DNA of 41,700 nucleotides from Pseudoneurospora amorphoporcata (lineage: Eukaryota; Ascomycota; Sordariomycetes; Sordariales; Sordariaceae): assembly GCA_033297205.1 (NCBI GenBank), contig MU859307.1, positions 1 to 41,700 of the forward strand, in the 5' to 3' direction. Positions 10,646-24,442 of this stretch are shown here, one piece after another. The stretch's first letter is position 1, and each line of letters begins with the position of its first letter. The notes beneath the pieces were generated by a model that made no database searches, had not been told where the DNA came from, and saw nothing but the letters and a program-made list of their open reading frames with translations. Position numbers and translations under genes: made by a program.

Positions 10646-12434
10646 TTACGAACGTGTAACTAAGGAAAAACTAGTATGTATATCGGAACCCGGCCTGTCA
10701 TCCAATGTTAGCTTCCCTCGCAGGTGCACCAAAGACCTCAATCCGCTTACGGTTCTTTCCACAGCCCCGTTCGTACGTGCAGCCCGGTTGTTCCGGAAGT
10801 AAAAGTAAATCGTAAGAACACCAACGAGCGAGATCATCAAGATATGGGACCTATCAGCTGCAATTAGCTTAGGCAGCCGCAAAGGAACGACAAGCCAAAG
10901 TTCTTACCCAATCGACACCCACACAGCCGTAGTATATCTCGGTGCCTCAATATTGCGGACGATGTAACTGCCAGCAATACCGCCGGCGCCGTTCAGCATG
11001 GTGCACGCAGCAGCGGTGAAAACACGTTTCCATTGTCTAGTAGACGGTTAGCAGGTTGCAAGAAGTCCATTCCCATGCGATTCCAACTTACCCAACCACA
11101 TTGTTGGCCTGATACGCAGTCAAAGCAGCCCAATTGGCCACATATGCTCCCGTGGAGAGGAACACTCCAAAGTAGCGAGCTCCAGAGTTCTCAGCAAACC
11201 CAAGGATGGCAAAACCAGTGATCATGCAAAGGGCGTTGAAGGTGATGATGGGGCCCCTGATCCGGAACCGATCCGCAACCACAGACGATACTATGACCGG
11301 GACGACTGCATAATAGTAAGGCGGAGCCGAGAGGATGATGGCTTGGTTAGGCGAGTAGCCCAGGCCATTCTCCAAGATGACAGGGACGAAGTACGCCAGG
11401 GCAGTCGAGACAACGTTCTGCATGAAGAAGAGGCAGGCGAACACCCAGATCTTGAAGTCCTTGGCATGGACAAGCACAGCCATCAAGCTAAACTTTTGGG
11501 CGATGAGGTCTCCGCGATCCTCGTCGATGCGGCGCGAGGCCATGTCAGCTTCTTCCTCCGTCAGGAACCAGAAGCTCTTGTGGGAGTTCTCCGGGAAGTC
11601 AACGATCCACCAGTACGTCGCAATACCCAGCACGCATGTACACAGGCCTTGAACAATGAACATCCACCGCCATCCCTCTAGGCCTGCGCCGCCGTTGCGC
11701 TGCTGGAGACCGTAGTTGACGAGGCTTCCCGTTGCAAGAATGATGACCTCGCCGCTCTGTATGAAAGCAAACCGGACCTGCTGTTCGCGACGCGGATACC
11801 AACAGCTGATGAGGTAGGAGAGGCCGGGGTAGATGCCAGAAGACGTGGCGCCGAGAAGGACGCGGAGGGCCATCATCTGCTTCCAGTCCTTGACGAATCC
11901 AGTCGAGAGGGTGATGATGCCGAAGGAGAAGGTGATGAAGCTGAACCAGATGCGGGGACCGAAAGTGCGTACGGCAATGGTCGAAGGAAGCTGGAAGATA
12001 ATGCTCGCTACGGTGAAGATAAAGATGGAGACGGAAAAGCGGTTGCCGTGGTCAAGGCCCAGGTCCGAGGGCATCGATGTGACAGCGGCGCTCGAGATTA
12101 CACCGCTGTCGAGTAGGTTGAGACTGCATAGGATTCCGGCGATTGTGCAAAGCCGAAAGTCTACCTTGCGGCGGATATGTCGTTCTTGCTCATCTGAGTA
12201 GCCGGCGAGTTGGATGTCTGTGAGGTCATCCTGGTGCAAATCGACTTTCTCGACTTCATGTTTACTGCGGGTGTCGATTCCTGGTGGCTTCCTGCTCCGG
12301 CTTCCTATGCTATTCGGCCTCGAAGTGTCTAAGTTGCTGACATCAAGCGGATTTGAGTTCCTCGGCCTGAAATCGGGTTGGTGTTGATGAGATGGCGCCC
12401 TGCCCTTGATGGCAGGGGTGCTGGAGGATAACAT
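10646..12434 (-). CDS. MFS transporter, anion:cation symporter (Dal5-like) family
   Basis: There are three exons on the minus strand: 12434-11092, 11036-10908 and 10850-10646. The introns are 55 and 57 nt, both splitting a Gly codon in phase 2 with GTAAGT/GTAAGA donors. The product is 558 residues. A polar N-terminal tail of about 88 residues leads into RRKVDFRL (88-95), the pre-TM1 motif of this family, and about 12 membrane segments follow. Residues 212-217 (WYPRRE) match the ACS-family signature after TM4. The family imports small organic anions such as allantoate, nicotinate, pantothenate or biotin precursors across the plasma membrane with protons or cations; the substrate is not predictable here. 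Splicing restores an unbroken frame through the C-terminal cytosolic tail, and no lesion is seen. Confidence 0.9.
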
Positions 12435-13066
12435 GGCCAGGAAATAGGACTACCCCGTGGGCCTATTGAGAAAGATAATAATGGTTAGGAGGGCGATGCC
12501 ATTAGGTATCAGGGAAAGCAAAGGGTCTATGGCAAAAGTGACAACATTGCGATGGGAATATCGGGTCTTTGAAGTGATGACCACGGGCATGATTTCAAAT
12601 GCTCGCAAATGCTCACGTTGCAACCAGGACCGAGAGTTCTAGAATGACCCACCACTAATAACATGCTGGAAAAGCAGCCGTGGCCGCAGCTCTGCCGCTG
12701 TAAAGCTAAGCTCTTTCCAGTCTTTAGTCCCCCTCCGGCGGGCGGGAGACTTTTGATTGTTCGATCTGGGGAAAGAGCTATCGCTGGATTGAGACATTGG
12801 ATGTTACCCAATGAGGATGCAACATCTTGATCACTGTGGGGTACCGAGGACACCAAAAAGTCCGCCTGTTACGATATCGCGCCTTGCCGCCTCGGAATTT
12901 GCTGGCTGTGGCTGTTTTCGATAATTCTCACTTTTCTCCGGCTGGACTCAGATCAGATCTTTTCGAGACAAAAAAGCCGACCATTCAGCCGCATAGCATC
13001 CGAAAAACATACCTCTGTGTCTCGGTATTGGATACAACCACCTTCCTTTTTCTTTTTCTTTTCGTC

Positions 13067-13237
13067 ATGTCTCGCTTGATCGGTTTCGCGATTCCGCGTC
13101 TTGCATCGATGGCGTTCTGCATCAATGCATCGCTCCTCTTTCTTCCCCCGCGGGCCCGCGGCGGAGGCGGCGCACCCACGCTTTCGGGAGAAGAAGCTTT
13201 TACCCCATTCAACAGGTTGCAGGACCCCAGATTGTGA
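13067..13237 (+). CDS. Possible small protein of 56 residues
   Basis: The ATG at 13067 follows a pyrimidine-rich leader (CCTTTTTCTTTTTC type) like that of real fungal genes. The frame encodes MSRLIGFAIPRLASMAFC, a hydrophobic stretch, then an Arg/Gly-rich part. It has no family resemblance that I can see. The leader is the only support. Confidence 0.15.
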   Translation: MSRLIGFAIPRLASMAFCINASLLFLPPRARGGGGAPTLSGEEAFTPFNRLQDPRL

Positions 13238-16200
13238 ACTATCGACCGATCAGAGTGGTCGAATTGAGAGGCAGTTCTCATATGTCTCCTTCAGTGTCGA
13301 CACGTGCCGTCGCGTTCATTTTATTCCTTGACAAGCATCACATCCCATCGTCGTCCAAAATGTGGAACTGTTGTCAGTCCATTCAGTTAGAGGCGTTTGA
13401 GCTTTTCTAGACAGTAACAAGGAAGCCAACTAAGGTCCGGTCTTATAGAGTTTGCGAACACAGATGGGACGAAAAGTTGACACTTGTCGCTGGGTGAACT
13501 CTTCTACACGGGCACTTATTCATTTACTTGCAAGTACGGCAAATGGTTCTAACTTGTCATATGCAAATTCTGATCCAATTTTCATCCGATTTCGTGATGG
13601 CGATGCCAGGTGTTATATATGAGCTCCGGAACACCAAGCCCAGGTCCATGGCGCTCGATCCTGACCGGGGTACATAGCATAAGGCGAAGCCCAGTTACGG
13701 GCATTGGGATACTATAAGTATTCCGTTAGAGACCTTGGAGCTTTTGCTTTATCGAGAGAATTTAGCAATGAAGACATAACCTCCCTGGAAAAGTCCATTA
13801 AATGGGGAGAAGGGGCACGAGTCGATCATTGTCGCAGACCCAACCCTAGCCCTTTCCTATTTCCCGCCCTCGATCGAACACACCTACCTCTAGAGACACT
13901 CGCTTTTGCTGGCCCGCCCACGAAAGACATTTGTATGAACTACTTGTAGTCGGTTTGATACTGACGCCTCGCAATGCTTAGGAGCAGCGCGGGCTTCATA
14001 TCCCCATCCTTTCTTCTCCGAGCTTCTCTCATCCTGAGAGACACGGAAACCAGGGCCAGACCTGTTGGCGCCAAGGTTGCTCTGAACCCGGATATAAAGT
14101 GGAGAGAAGGGTATGAACCCGACCGAAAGGCGCTTAAAAGCCACAGGTTTTCTCCCATTTTGTGGACTTGCTAATCCGGCCACTAGGAGTCTCGACACCC
14201 GGCTCGACTCTCCCCGAGACCCAGAACGGGGGTAACACGAAGTGAACCATCATGACTTGGCCGTGGCGGTCTAGACTTGGATGTCGCAAAAGTTACACAA
14301 GGAGTCAAACACTCATGTGCTTGTGTCTGGTCCATGTAGGGTATCGAGCCGTGGGCACTTCTCCCCAAAGGAGACACGAGATGAGATTCCCGGCTGGCTA
14401 TAACCCCCGAACGGATTGGTTTCTATCGTACGATGCCATCGTAAGAGTTCACAGACCGCTCCGAGGAAGGGAACAACTGCCGTTACATTAGGCCCTGCGT
14501 CGTTCCAAATAGCCGGTCCGTCGGTCAGCAGGCGTTGGTGGCACCGCCTTGGACTGGTTCGGGCTTGGTTGTACATACCTCTACGGAGCTCGTCATGGCC
14601 CACTTGACCTCATCCGATGCCCTTCGGTGTCCGGTCTCAGTCCGCATCAAGACCGGTATGGCACTTGTACATATGCCCTATCCCCGAGGCGTAAACCCGG
14701 AAGGAGGGCTGTCTATCACTTTTTCCAATTCAGGGTTTAAGAGCGGGCCTGCAAATCTGTCATCCATGCAGGGACACGAGATGTCTTGACAGAGTTTGAG
14801 AGCCAGTCCTTACCGAAGCGGTAAAAGGGACTTCCCAATTTGGTACGATGCATGTCCATTGGACCCTTCAAAGATGTTCGTCTCCGATATCTCGGGAGCG
14901 GCCTCTCCCGATAACTGGCGTTGAAAATGGCACTAGAGGTAAGGTAGGTACTTATCGTTATAGAGAAAGAAGGAGGTGTTTCAGACTTCAACAACGACTG
15001 ATATTGAGGCCACAACGTGATTCGCCCAAGCTACACCGCGCTTCCCAGTGGGCCCGCCAAGACATGGCGGCTTCTGTAGCCTCATTGCTGTCCAACGTTA
15101 ACAAGCCACAGGAAAGCTTGCACGTCTCTCCCAGGGATCCCAAAAGATCCTCAGGGGCTTGAACAGCCTGCTGTGAGATCTCACGTACACGTGAGGTGAC
15201 GTAAAGGAAGCGGTTGTTGACTGCTCGGGTCTTTCCGAACAGTCGAGATGTTGATGTGCGATGTCGAGATTCGTGGTGCATGTCAGATCGAGCTAAGAGA
15301 ATGCGTTTGCTGTCTGTTGGCACAACTTGGCCCACAATGCTTCCCAATCGCAACCTTATTCTCCCCTGATGCCCGGCACTTGCTAGTTTATTAGTAAAAG
15401 GCTTCTTATTTGTCTATTTCATCTTATCGTGGTTTCTCGGGCTGGGGTAAGCTGACCACTGGGGGAAATTTCCACATTCTGCTCCTAGCATGGCAAAGGA
15501 TTCGTATGACGATGGTTTTCCCGCCATGTTATGAAAATTCATGAAGCTCAACACTCAGGAGTCGGCCACGATGGTGCATGTTGTCTGGAAATTGGTGGCA
15601 ATATTCATCATCGTAGTTAAGGAGAAATTGATGTTGACAAGAGAAAGTAGTAGATAGGTATAGAAAGTTTTGGTGCGGTAAGGAGCAAAGCCTCTGCCAA
15701 CATCACGTGTCTGTATTGTCGCGATAAAGCTTCCCGACCGATCGGTTTGATCGATGACAGGATAGACGTCCATTAGCGGTCCCCCTTGAATAGAGCAAAG
15801 CCTTGGTAGAAGGCCATGGAAGGATCTAAAAACAAGGCTGGGGACTCCGGAGACTTCTAAATGGTAGGTTGGTGCCGCGCCGAGTCTGACGAACAAGTGT
15901 TTAACGTGTTGTCCGATCGACGGGGTCAATGATGATTATAATCTAGGCTGTGATTGCTCTCATGCAGGGGGGAATGGGCGTCAAGCAGGATGTTCTCCGC
16001 GGTGCCCCTGTCCCCGTCTGTAATCTGGACCACCACCAAAAACCGGGAGGAAGCCAAAAAAATGCCCAGCGAAAGCGGCTCCAATAGTGTCCTCGGTCGG
16101 CCGAAGTTTAGTCGGACGTCTCCTCACTGATCCTCATGCCTTCACAGCGATCAATACTCTTATCTTAGAAGCAGATTAGGCGCTATGGGAAAATTCCCGT

Positions 16201-19200
16201 GTCTACCTTAGGATTTGGCGTATAAACATCGTGCCGGCTCCCGTACGAAAGTCTTTTGCCATCCGTTTTGACATGGATGGGATAAAACTCGGCAAGGAGA
16301 TCTCGAGATGGCAGCCCAATTTGCGTGCGGGGTGGTTTGGGTATCAATCGGAGATGATCACGTACTGTGTAATAGACGTTACATATCAAGCGTACCGACT
16401 GGCCTTGCAAGTGGTGACTGATAACGGACATGAAGAGGCCAATCTATGCGTGACCGGACTAGCTTTCTGATGTGAGTGTGGCCGAAGTGAAAGTTTACAA
16501 GTCGTGACCGCCAAGATCTGTAATCCGAGAACGCTTTGTTCATCCGTTCGAGAGGAGCCGGCAGAACCACTGCCAATCGGCTACCCTCGGAGCCGGCCCC
16601 CGGAATTTCGCATCTGAGGCTTTTGGCGATCTCAAAGTGTTTGCGTTGTGTAACAGAACGTCCACCGCCAAACTGACGTTGTTCTCGTATAACTCTGGAA
16701 AAAGAGAGACATCCAACTCGGTCATTGGCGTGTTAAGTGCTTTGCGTTCAAGGACGGGGCTTGCCCGAAAGATGAGAGAAGGCTGCAATGGCGTACCGTA
16801 GTGAAGAACAAACGAGATAGGAAGCTTACCGTGAAAAGTGAAGACGGTCTACGGTGTCTCGGGTATATCGGCTCGCCAGTTACCGGTGTGATCTGCGAAT
16901 TATACAGTGCCAGTGTAATTTCTTTCTTGATTGCCCGGGTGTTGAGCAGCTTGGTTCTGCGTTGCCTAGAGATCCTATTGCAATGGATCCAACTCGGTTG
17001 GAATAAGCAGTTCGGTCGTGTTGAACAGTTCCACGATGCTGCTTGAGTTGCTTGACATCCACAAGAGTTCCAAGTGGAAGACACTGCCATCCATGGCGTT
17101 TGTTTTACCAGTCTGCTTGCGTCCATCAAGAGAGGTTGTATACAAGAGGATGCTGGTTGGCAACGGTGACGACTTGGGCAAGTAGACGAGACGATCCCGT
17201 GTTAATGGCACGTCGGTCAACCACCCGTGGCTTCTTGGCCCATTCCATAACTTTCGAAATGCCTAGGGATACGCCTGGGATTCGATCATGCCAGGCAGCG
17301 AGCATCGTACTGTGTACCTAGTCGCGCAAAGACGATGGATGCTCAAAAAAATTGCATTGGCAGGCAGGGCAGGGAGCCATGGGAGGACGGGGGAGGGACG
17401 ATTATCTGTCCGTCGAGTCTCCATTCCCACCAGTAGGATTGCGCTTCTGGCGAACTCTGAAACAACCCCAGAAGATGTTCATACATCTGTGAGCGTCTGT
17501 CGAGGAGCATCGTGGACCAGATAACATGCTGTAATAAGCATCTGGGTCGTGCTCGCCAGAAGGTTTGCCCCCCTGAAGAGACGAATTTCAACTCCTAAAA
17601 ACTTCAACATGACGCTCGGGCCGTGAAGCGGGGTTTCTGTGTGCCTAGAAGACAAAGAGGGGTCGAAAGATGGTAGTGTACTCAATGTCCATTTTCAGGG
17701 ACTCTGCCGCTGAAAGGAAAGGGGTCTGAGGGGGAACTCTGTGCCTCAGTGTCTGTGCCTTTGGACAGTCAGACAAGGTGCCAAGGGCGAAGGGCCACAC
17801 AGTAACAGGTCAGCAAAGAGAAACAGGGTCCCCGCCGATCATGACATAATAATCAGGCGTTGAAGACGGGACAAATATTTCCAAGGGCGGTGGACCCCGA
17901 TAGGTTGAACCAGTGAGGTTGAAGAGTCGGTGTCGGCAACCACCTCATTTGGCTTTTTACCCGAGAAAATTTGGAGGGGCTCTGGTGTTGAGTTACACAG
18001 TATGTATCTGTGTTATCGACTCGCAGTTGGTTATCAGATCTCTGACGGCTGGAATTTCGACAGAGGTTTAGGAAACCCGAAAGTAGGCAAACCGTGAATC
18101 TTCTTATGTCTTGGTTGTATTGCATAGTTCGCGGGGCTCTTCTGCTGTTCCCAATAGTTCGTTGCTTCGAAGCAGAGTACGCAGGTTCATTCCGATAAAT
18201 CGGCTCGCAGCGAGTTTGTTGGGGGTTGGAAGTGGTCTGGCGTGGGAAGATAAGGAAGAGCCTGAAGCTGTCAGTCGAGCCATTGAGAGGACAAAGGACA
18301 TGGACAGGTTGGCGGTGGAAGAACGGGCGTTGGCTTTAATGTTTCCGAGGCTTTTCGGGTGGATTGGGGTTCGGGTTCACGGGAGGATGGCCTGGTCGAC
18401 AACCTCGAAATAGTTATTTCCATGTGCCTTTCCTCCTTGCAGCACTTTGCGCAGGCAACAACAAGGGCAGGTGGCCTGTAGAAGTACAGTACTGTGAACC
18501 CAAAGGTAGCAATACACTTTCCTGATCTCTCCTTGATTTCTTTGATTGGGCGCAACACCGTGTCATGTTGTTTGGTGTATCGTGAGCTTCACCCACAAGA
18601 TGGGGTGGATGGCTCTCCGTGAAGTAAGGTAGTAGGAAAGGACAGGAAGACGCCTGAAAAATAGCTGCATAGTAGCGAAGGTTGTACCTAGTACCTAGAG
18701 GTAGGTACATAATAGAGGACCTGGCGAAAACACAGTGCAAGAGTTGATGGAAAGAGAACTGAAAGACGGGACGGGCGATTGAAGGATTGGCTACTGATAC
18801 AGGTAGGTAGCCGGAGGTACCTAACGGTTGGATAGTAGACGGATGCTAAGGTAGACAGTGCCCCCATTTCATCATTGCGTGACAAGAGATGGAAGGGACA
18901 AAGTGGCACGTATCAGAAGGAAGAGTGCTTGAGACTTGAGACTGTTGTTCAAGGGCGACCGTTAAACAGTGGTCAGTGACAGTCCAACACTGAGAAAATC
19001 GGCTGCGAAGGCCTCTATGAGCCAATCAGATGTGCGCGATGTGCGCACTGTGGCGTCACCGATCGGCAATCTGGTGCAGCAATTGACGCTGTGGCCGTGG
19101 CAGTGGAGGTCCCATTTTTGCCTAACCAGAAATGAACAGCGGACGACGACGACGAGGCTTGCCGCTTGTGCTACGCAGTATGCCTGTACCTAATTCTTTT

Positions 19201-21010
19201 CTCCATCGCTTCGGTTGCAACTTCTCCATCATTCGTTCTTTTCTCCATCCCAATTTCCCCACCACGGGGCCGCAAGAGGTTTTCGAGCATGCAACCCAGA
19301 TGCAGCTTGTGAGACCCCACTCGTCCCTTCCTCGTGGAGCCGAGATATGTATGTGGCTGCCGCCGTCGCTCCTGTTTTAATAACTGTCGTCTTTGCCTTC
19401 TGTACCTGACCTGGGCTGTGAGTTGCCTCGTTCAACGCCGTTGCCGTACTTGGGGGTTGTGGTGCAAATACCAAAACTCGAGTCATTACTAGCCGGTTAT
19501 CTTTGGGTTTCCACTGCACGTGTACACTCTAAGGTACCTTATCTTTGGTTATCCTATGCTATCTGCTTGAGCCTTCTGGCAGATTCATTCTGGAAGGTCT
19601 CGTGGAAGGAGCAGTGACAACTCGCTCACAGACCATCGCAACTCCCCTCTTCGGATATCACCTCGGTGGCTGAACACTCCGGGGTCAGGGATTGGTGAAG
19701 GCCCTATATCAGGTGGGGGTCAAAAGGGAAGGGACGTCCAGTGGAAGTCGGCCCCAAGAGGGGAAAATGAATATCCCTGAATTTTGCAAAGTCGAAAGAG
19801 AAGGTCCTTGCGGCCCAGGGCTCCCACGTTCCAACGTCTTGGGACATGGAGCCCGGTGCCCACTGGCACAAAAATCCAAAATGCCTGCACCACCCACTGC
19901 TGCGGTTCCTCCATCCCATCATTGATTGATTGATTACTGCCACTTCACCATTACTGAATTGTTCTCTACCGTGAGACAGGAACAGGAGAGATAACTATTT
20001 TACTTCCAATTGCGGTATACGAGGCACCGCTTGGAGAGACCGGACTCGCTCGCTCGCGTACACGTAAACACGCCGCATCCTCACCTTCCACTTACTCGGT
20101 TCAGCGCCCCGGCGCTCGGAAACATAACCACAACAAAAAGGCGAAAGGGCGTACAACAAAAAGAAAGAAAGAAAAAGGTATGTTGGCGTACACTACCTAC
20201 CTTACCTATTTGCGTTGTGGTGGTGTAGCAGTGTCGCGGTGTGAGAGGGCTTGCCGCAGGCTTGCAGTGGTTGCTGCCGCCAATCCTTTTATTTTCTTTG
20301 GTTGCCGTCATGCTTGGCCCAGGGGCGCATCGTCAAGCATCAAACTGCCATCCGATCTCTAAAGTGCAGTGGTGTTTTTCGTCTCTCATCCCTCCGGCTT
20401 CCGATCGACAAGCGGGTTGAGGTGCCCCAGCGAGCTGCCACAAAACAAATTCTCCCCTCGGAGGGTTTGCGCTCCAGTCGCTCCTGTGACCATAGCGAAC
20501 AGCAGCCCTTCGCAGCCACTCACAAAGCTCTCCCAAAGTTGGCAAGGCACAGCTCGCTGATCGCGGCAGAAAAACAGGTCCAAGGCCGTCTCCTGACCAG
20601 CCCCCGTCGGCCACCCAGCAAGGGGTCCACTCGCCGCCTCCATTCCTCCTTTTGCTCCATCTTTTCGCTGTCCACCGCATTCGATGGCCCTCTGGCCTTT
20701 CAGGTCTGCATTTCGTCTCAGTCTGCAAATCTGAACCTGTTTGATTCTTGTTCTGCCGCCGCCTCCAGGGTTATCCCATCCCAGCATCCTGCCAGCATAA
20801 TTTCGGACATCCGCAAAGAAGGCAAAGAAGGCCAAAAACAAGCACCACGCGAGCCTCATTCCGTCAAATCACCGAGTAGCAGCCGGTGCTCGCTACCTCC
20901 AGGGTTGGTACACCACCTTCAAGTCTTTAACCCGTCATATTATCCCACACACCCTCCAACTCTTCACTATATTCCATAGTCTATCTCGTCTCTCTTTGCG
21001 CGGACGCAGC

Positions 21011-21030
21011 ACCGCACCGCACCGCACCGC
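21011..21030. repeat. ACCGC microsatellite (4 units)
   Basis: Four perfect ACCGC units lie in the leader region of the SCOC gene. Confidence 0.85.
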
Positions 21031-21660
21031 GAACCTTTCAGGCCCGGCGCTCACACTACGCCTTCTCTAGTTTCCTCGTGCACACCTGCCTTCGCAAAGG
21101 CTTTGGCCGAAACAAACGACTAGGGTCTTTCTCATCACTACACCACCTCCCCCGAATTTTGCCTACTGCCTATACAACAAAAGGTAGAGGGTAGGGTGCC
21201 GTTTCGATATCCTGACGTCGTCGGTTCTGCTTCGGCCCAGCCCGTCCCTCTGCAAAAGGCATTACCCTCGACCACTTGGCCCCACGGGCCCACGACCCAC
21301 GCTTTAGCTTCCTCGCTGCCGCCCCGTGCAACCTTTGCTCCAGTCCCCCACCCCTCCCCCTTTTTTGGGTGCCTACAATCGCTTGTCTACTCGGAAAAAA
21401 GCGCTTTACCCCTTGAACACATCTGTTCTTGCGGCATCCACAACTGTCTATTTTGGTCTCGTGGAAATACGGGACGACACGTTGGTGGCAAAAAACGACA
21501 CCGCCTTACCAACAGGACGGACGCAAGAGGGAATCGCTCCACAGGCGGGCACTTTCATCCCATCAAGACCGACACACTTCTCTCGTGTGTCCCTTTTTCG
21601 GTCGCAAAACATCACGACTGTATCAGTACCGCTGCCCGCCGTGGCCTCATAATTGACAAA

Positions 21661-22214
21661 ATGATGGAGGACAACAACATGGGGAAGATACCCGGAATGG
21701 AGTGGTCAGATTCATCATCCGGAGCGTCCGACGATCAGCAACATGACCAGCATGAGCAGCCAGTGATTCATGCTCCAGTCCCGATACGACCACGATTGCC
21801 GAGCCGAAAGAGCAGTGGGACCATGATTGTACCGCGCGACTCTATTGACGTTGGCCCTGTCGAGATGACTCTTGGGCCTGACGACGTGAGGGCCATGAGC
21901 CCGAGGAGAACGAGCCAGGACCTCGAAATGTTGAGCAAGGAGGCAAGGGAAGAGTTGCAAAGGTGAGTTCTGACTACCAATTACCGCTGCCGGTGACAGC
22001 GCTCGCACAGTTATGGATGATAGGTAAGCTAACTGTGAATTACAGGCACGCAAAGGCGCTTCAGGACTCGCTGTTGGCCCTCTTCCACCGCATCGAGGCC
22101 GTCAAAGAGGAACACAACAAGCTCGACAACAATAACAAGTTCCTACAAAAGTACATTGGTGATCTTATGAGCACTAGCAAGATCACAGCGCCCAGCAGCC
22201 GACCCAAGAAATGA
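21661..22214 (+). CDS. SCOC-type short coiled-coil protein (DUF2205)
   Basis: Exons are 21661-21962 and 22046-22214, separated by an 83-nt intron (donor GTGAGT, acceptor TACAG) that splits an Arg codon. The product is 156 residues. The first 100 or so are polar and probably disordered, with basic and Ser-rich patches. The C-terminal part (about 101-150) is a heptad coiled coil, LQDSLLALFHRIEAVKEEHN followed by NNNKFLQKYIGDLMSTS. This matches the short coiled-coil protein SCOC/UNC-69 family, which acts at the Golgi and in autophagy or vesicle traffic in animals. The ATG at 21661 was chosen as the first Met of the protein-like part; the frame stays open further upstream, but that part looks like leader. 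The fungal role is inferred from family only. Confidence 0.85.
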
Positions 22215-24353
22215 AAGACGTCGACTATCGTTACCTGCGTTGGTATAGCTGGGATGACGAAGGTTGTTCGGCAGGAAGAATATAGCTTCATAGGAAGAAC
22301 CGACCTAATTCAGGCTATGATGCCTCACAACACGAACCGACTCGAATTCGCCAACAGGAGGGTTATATGGAGAAGCGACGAGCGTTTACCGACTCGGCGG
22401 TTCTCAACAACGCGGAACATTTCGAGCCATTTTTATTTGTGGTGTACCTTCAGAAGGAGTTGGTTCCGTTGTGCCTGCCTCAGCATTCGATTGAAGATGG
22501 CACGTGTCAGTTCTGTCCCCGACTCGGAATTTTGATCCGACGATGAAAACGGTCCAGGGCCTTGTGGACGTCTGCACGGCTTTGGCCGTGGAGTATCCGG
22601 ATCACACGCATCATCATTATCCGTTGTTTTACCATTGGCGTGGGGTTTTGGGTTCTTTTCACTTCTCTTTCTTTGTTCTTTTGCGAGTCGCCTTTGCCTC
22701 ACATGGGTTACGAGTTTGATACCATTTATACGCGGCTCGCTCTGGGGGTGGCATGGAAAATTATTACTGGGGAATTATGCACTATACCTATCTTGGCCAA
22801 GGCAACGACCACTTGGCCGACGAGCTTGGTTACTGGACATGGACTGGGGAAGCATTACACTATGGCGTTGTCCGGAGTCTCGTCTGTCTATTTTGGGCCA
22901 AGCTGGCTTGTTATCATTAGGATATGGAGGGGAGGATCGTGTACATAGGACACTTGGGTTTGTTGAAGAAAACTGACACAATGAAATAAAAGACCAATGT
23001 CCCTGCAAGGTCGATTATCGCAACTTAGAAGGAAAGATTCAGCTGTGCTTGTTTACCTGGATGAGAAGTCTCCGTTATGTCATGAGGCGCAGATTTCCGG
23101 GGTTCCGGTGGTACGGTGGTAACGCCAGAGCATGGTTTCTTTGGCCATGGTAAGCTTGCGCCGCTCAGCGTTGACGTCAAGCTGAAAGATGGCTATTTTG
23201 GGAAAAGAAGAATCAAGATGCGGCCATGGATAGACGGTTCGAATTTTATCGGCGGCATTATGCCACGGCACCCGACAAGATTTTTAGACTTTTCTTTTTT
23301 TCAGGGTCCATGCTGTTCTCCAGTTCTCCGTCAGGCCGGACACGGACACGGACACACGAGGACCAAATTTGACCCTGATTTTCGCGGTTGCACTGTGCTT
23401 GCGCGAAATGCGTTGTCGCACCCGCGAATGAGTGAATGAATGAGGTGTCCATCGGCGGCCGTCGAGCGAGAGCCACGGATTGTTCGAATTTGGAAAGCCG
23501 AGCGAAAGAACACGCAAAGGAGGACCCGCAAAATCCCCTCATCTGATACATCCACATCCGATTTCACGTGTGGTGGATTTCAGGGGCCCCCAAACCAAAA
23601 TTCATCGGACGCAGGACGATTGTAGGGAAACCCCTTCTTTTGATGTTTTTGTTCTCCGCCCTCCACGCACTGCCGGCCGGTCGGCTGTCTTCACCCCCTT
23701 TTTGTTTCTTGTTGTTTGTTGTTTTTGTTGGGCGCCAGGAGAGCATACCTGGCGCGCTTCGTGATTTTGACAGCGATGATGAGTAGAATTGCACAGGGAT
23801 GAAAAAGAAGTTGGAGCTCTCCCCGCCTTTTTCTCAATCGTATTCCCAGTCAATGATAATAATGGAGGAGATATACCTGTATCTGAAGTTTTGAACATGC
23901 GGAACCATTCTTCAAGTTGAAGCGATGGTTCCGAACCCTCCTGCAACTTCTGCAGGCATATCCGCGATGGTCATTCTTTTTCCACCAGAGAAAAACGTCT
24001 TGCGACTAATGATCTACCCACTGAATGGCCTGACAACGACATGAATACATTCCCAATTCCCGCCTGACTCCGAAAGCCGGTGCCCGCATCTCACTCAACA
24101 ATCAGCCAGACGAGCTGGAAGGGAGACTGCCGCACCGCAGCGCAAAGGATTGCGAACACAGTGAAAGACAAAGAATTCAGCAGCCAACCGGCACTGCTGA
24201 CTGCACAACGCTGCATGCACGAGGGTTTTGTTTGTCAGCCACTGTAGCCGTCGCAAGCAAAGAAAACAAACAGGCTTGGAAGGGATGATGCGGTGGCTTA
24301 GCTGCGGTATATTATCAGACAAATCAGGCCGTTCTTACAACTTACAAAGTCAA
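22215..24353. other. Intergenic region between the SCOC gene and tRNA-Lys
   Basis: No gene is supported. Frames on both strands are under 130 codons and mutually antisense. A minus frame at 22433-22702 is Lys/Arg/Pro-rich and somewhat protein-like, but has no recognisable family. Confidence 0.45.
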
Positions 24354-24442
24354 GCCCGCGTGGCGCAATTGGTTAGCGCGTCAGACTTTTACAACCGAGT
24401 GAAGTGATCTGAATGTTGCGAGTTCGAGTCTCGCCGTGGGCG
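24354..24442 (+). tRNA. tRNA-Lys (anticodon TTT), with 15-nt intron
   Basis: A full cloverleaf folds. The acceptor GCCCGCG pairs with CGTGGGC (one G-T), the D stem is GCGC/GCGC, the anticodon stem is TCAGA/TCTGA, and the T arm is GCGAG-TTCGAGT-CTCGC. The loop CTTTTA places TTT as anticodon. A 15-nt intron (CAACCGAGTGAAGTG) sits one base 3' of the anticodon, the canonical place. The discriminator base is G at 24442. A T-rich Pol III terminator (TTTCTTTTTT) follows at about 24450. Confidence 0.93.

Larger units (their letters stand above)
12435..21660. other. 9.2-kb tract without a convincing gene
   Basis: Open frames here are short (at most 242 codons), frequently overlap antisense, lack family resemblance and are often opened by non-ATG codons. 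Base composition is not AT-rich, so this is not a RIP-type repeat island. The last 1.7 kb (about 19.95-21.66 kb) is C/T-rich and probably holds the promoter and long leader of the SCOC gene. Genes with many tiny exons, long non-coding RNAs or an old decayed region cannot be excluded. Confidence 0.45.

Noticed and set aside
20251..20979. Open frame of 242 codons before the SCOC gene
   Set aside because: It has Ser/Pro/Arg-rich composition, no family resemblance and no ordered domains, and it lies in the C/T-rich leader region of the next gene.
21196..21660. Upstream extension of the SCOC reading frame
   Set aside because: The frame is open but reads as leader sequence, and the good start (ACAAAATGATGG) is at 21661.
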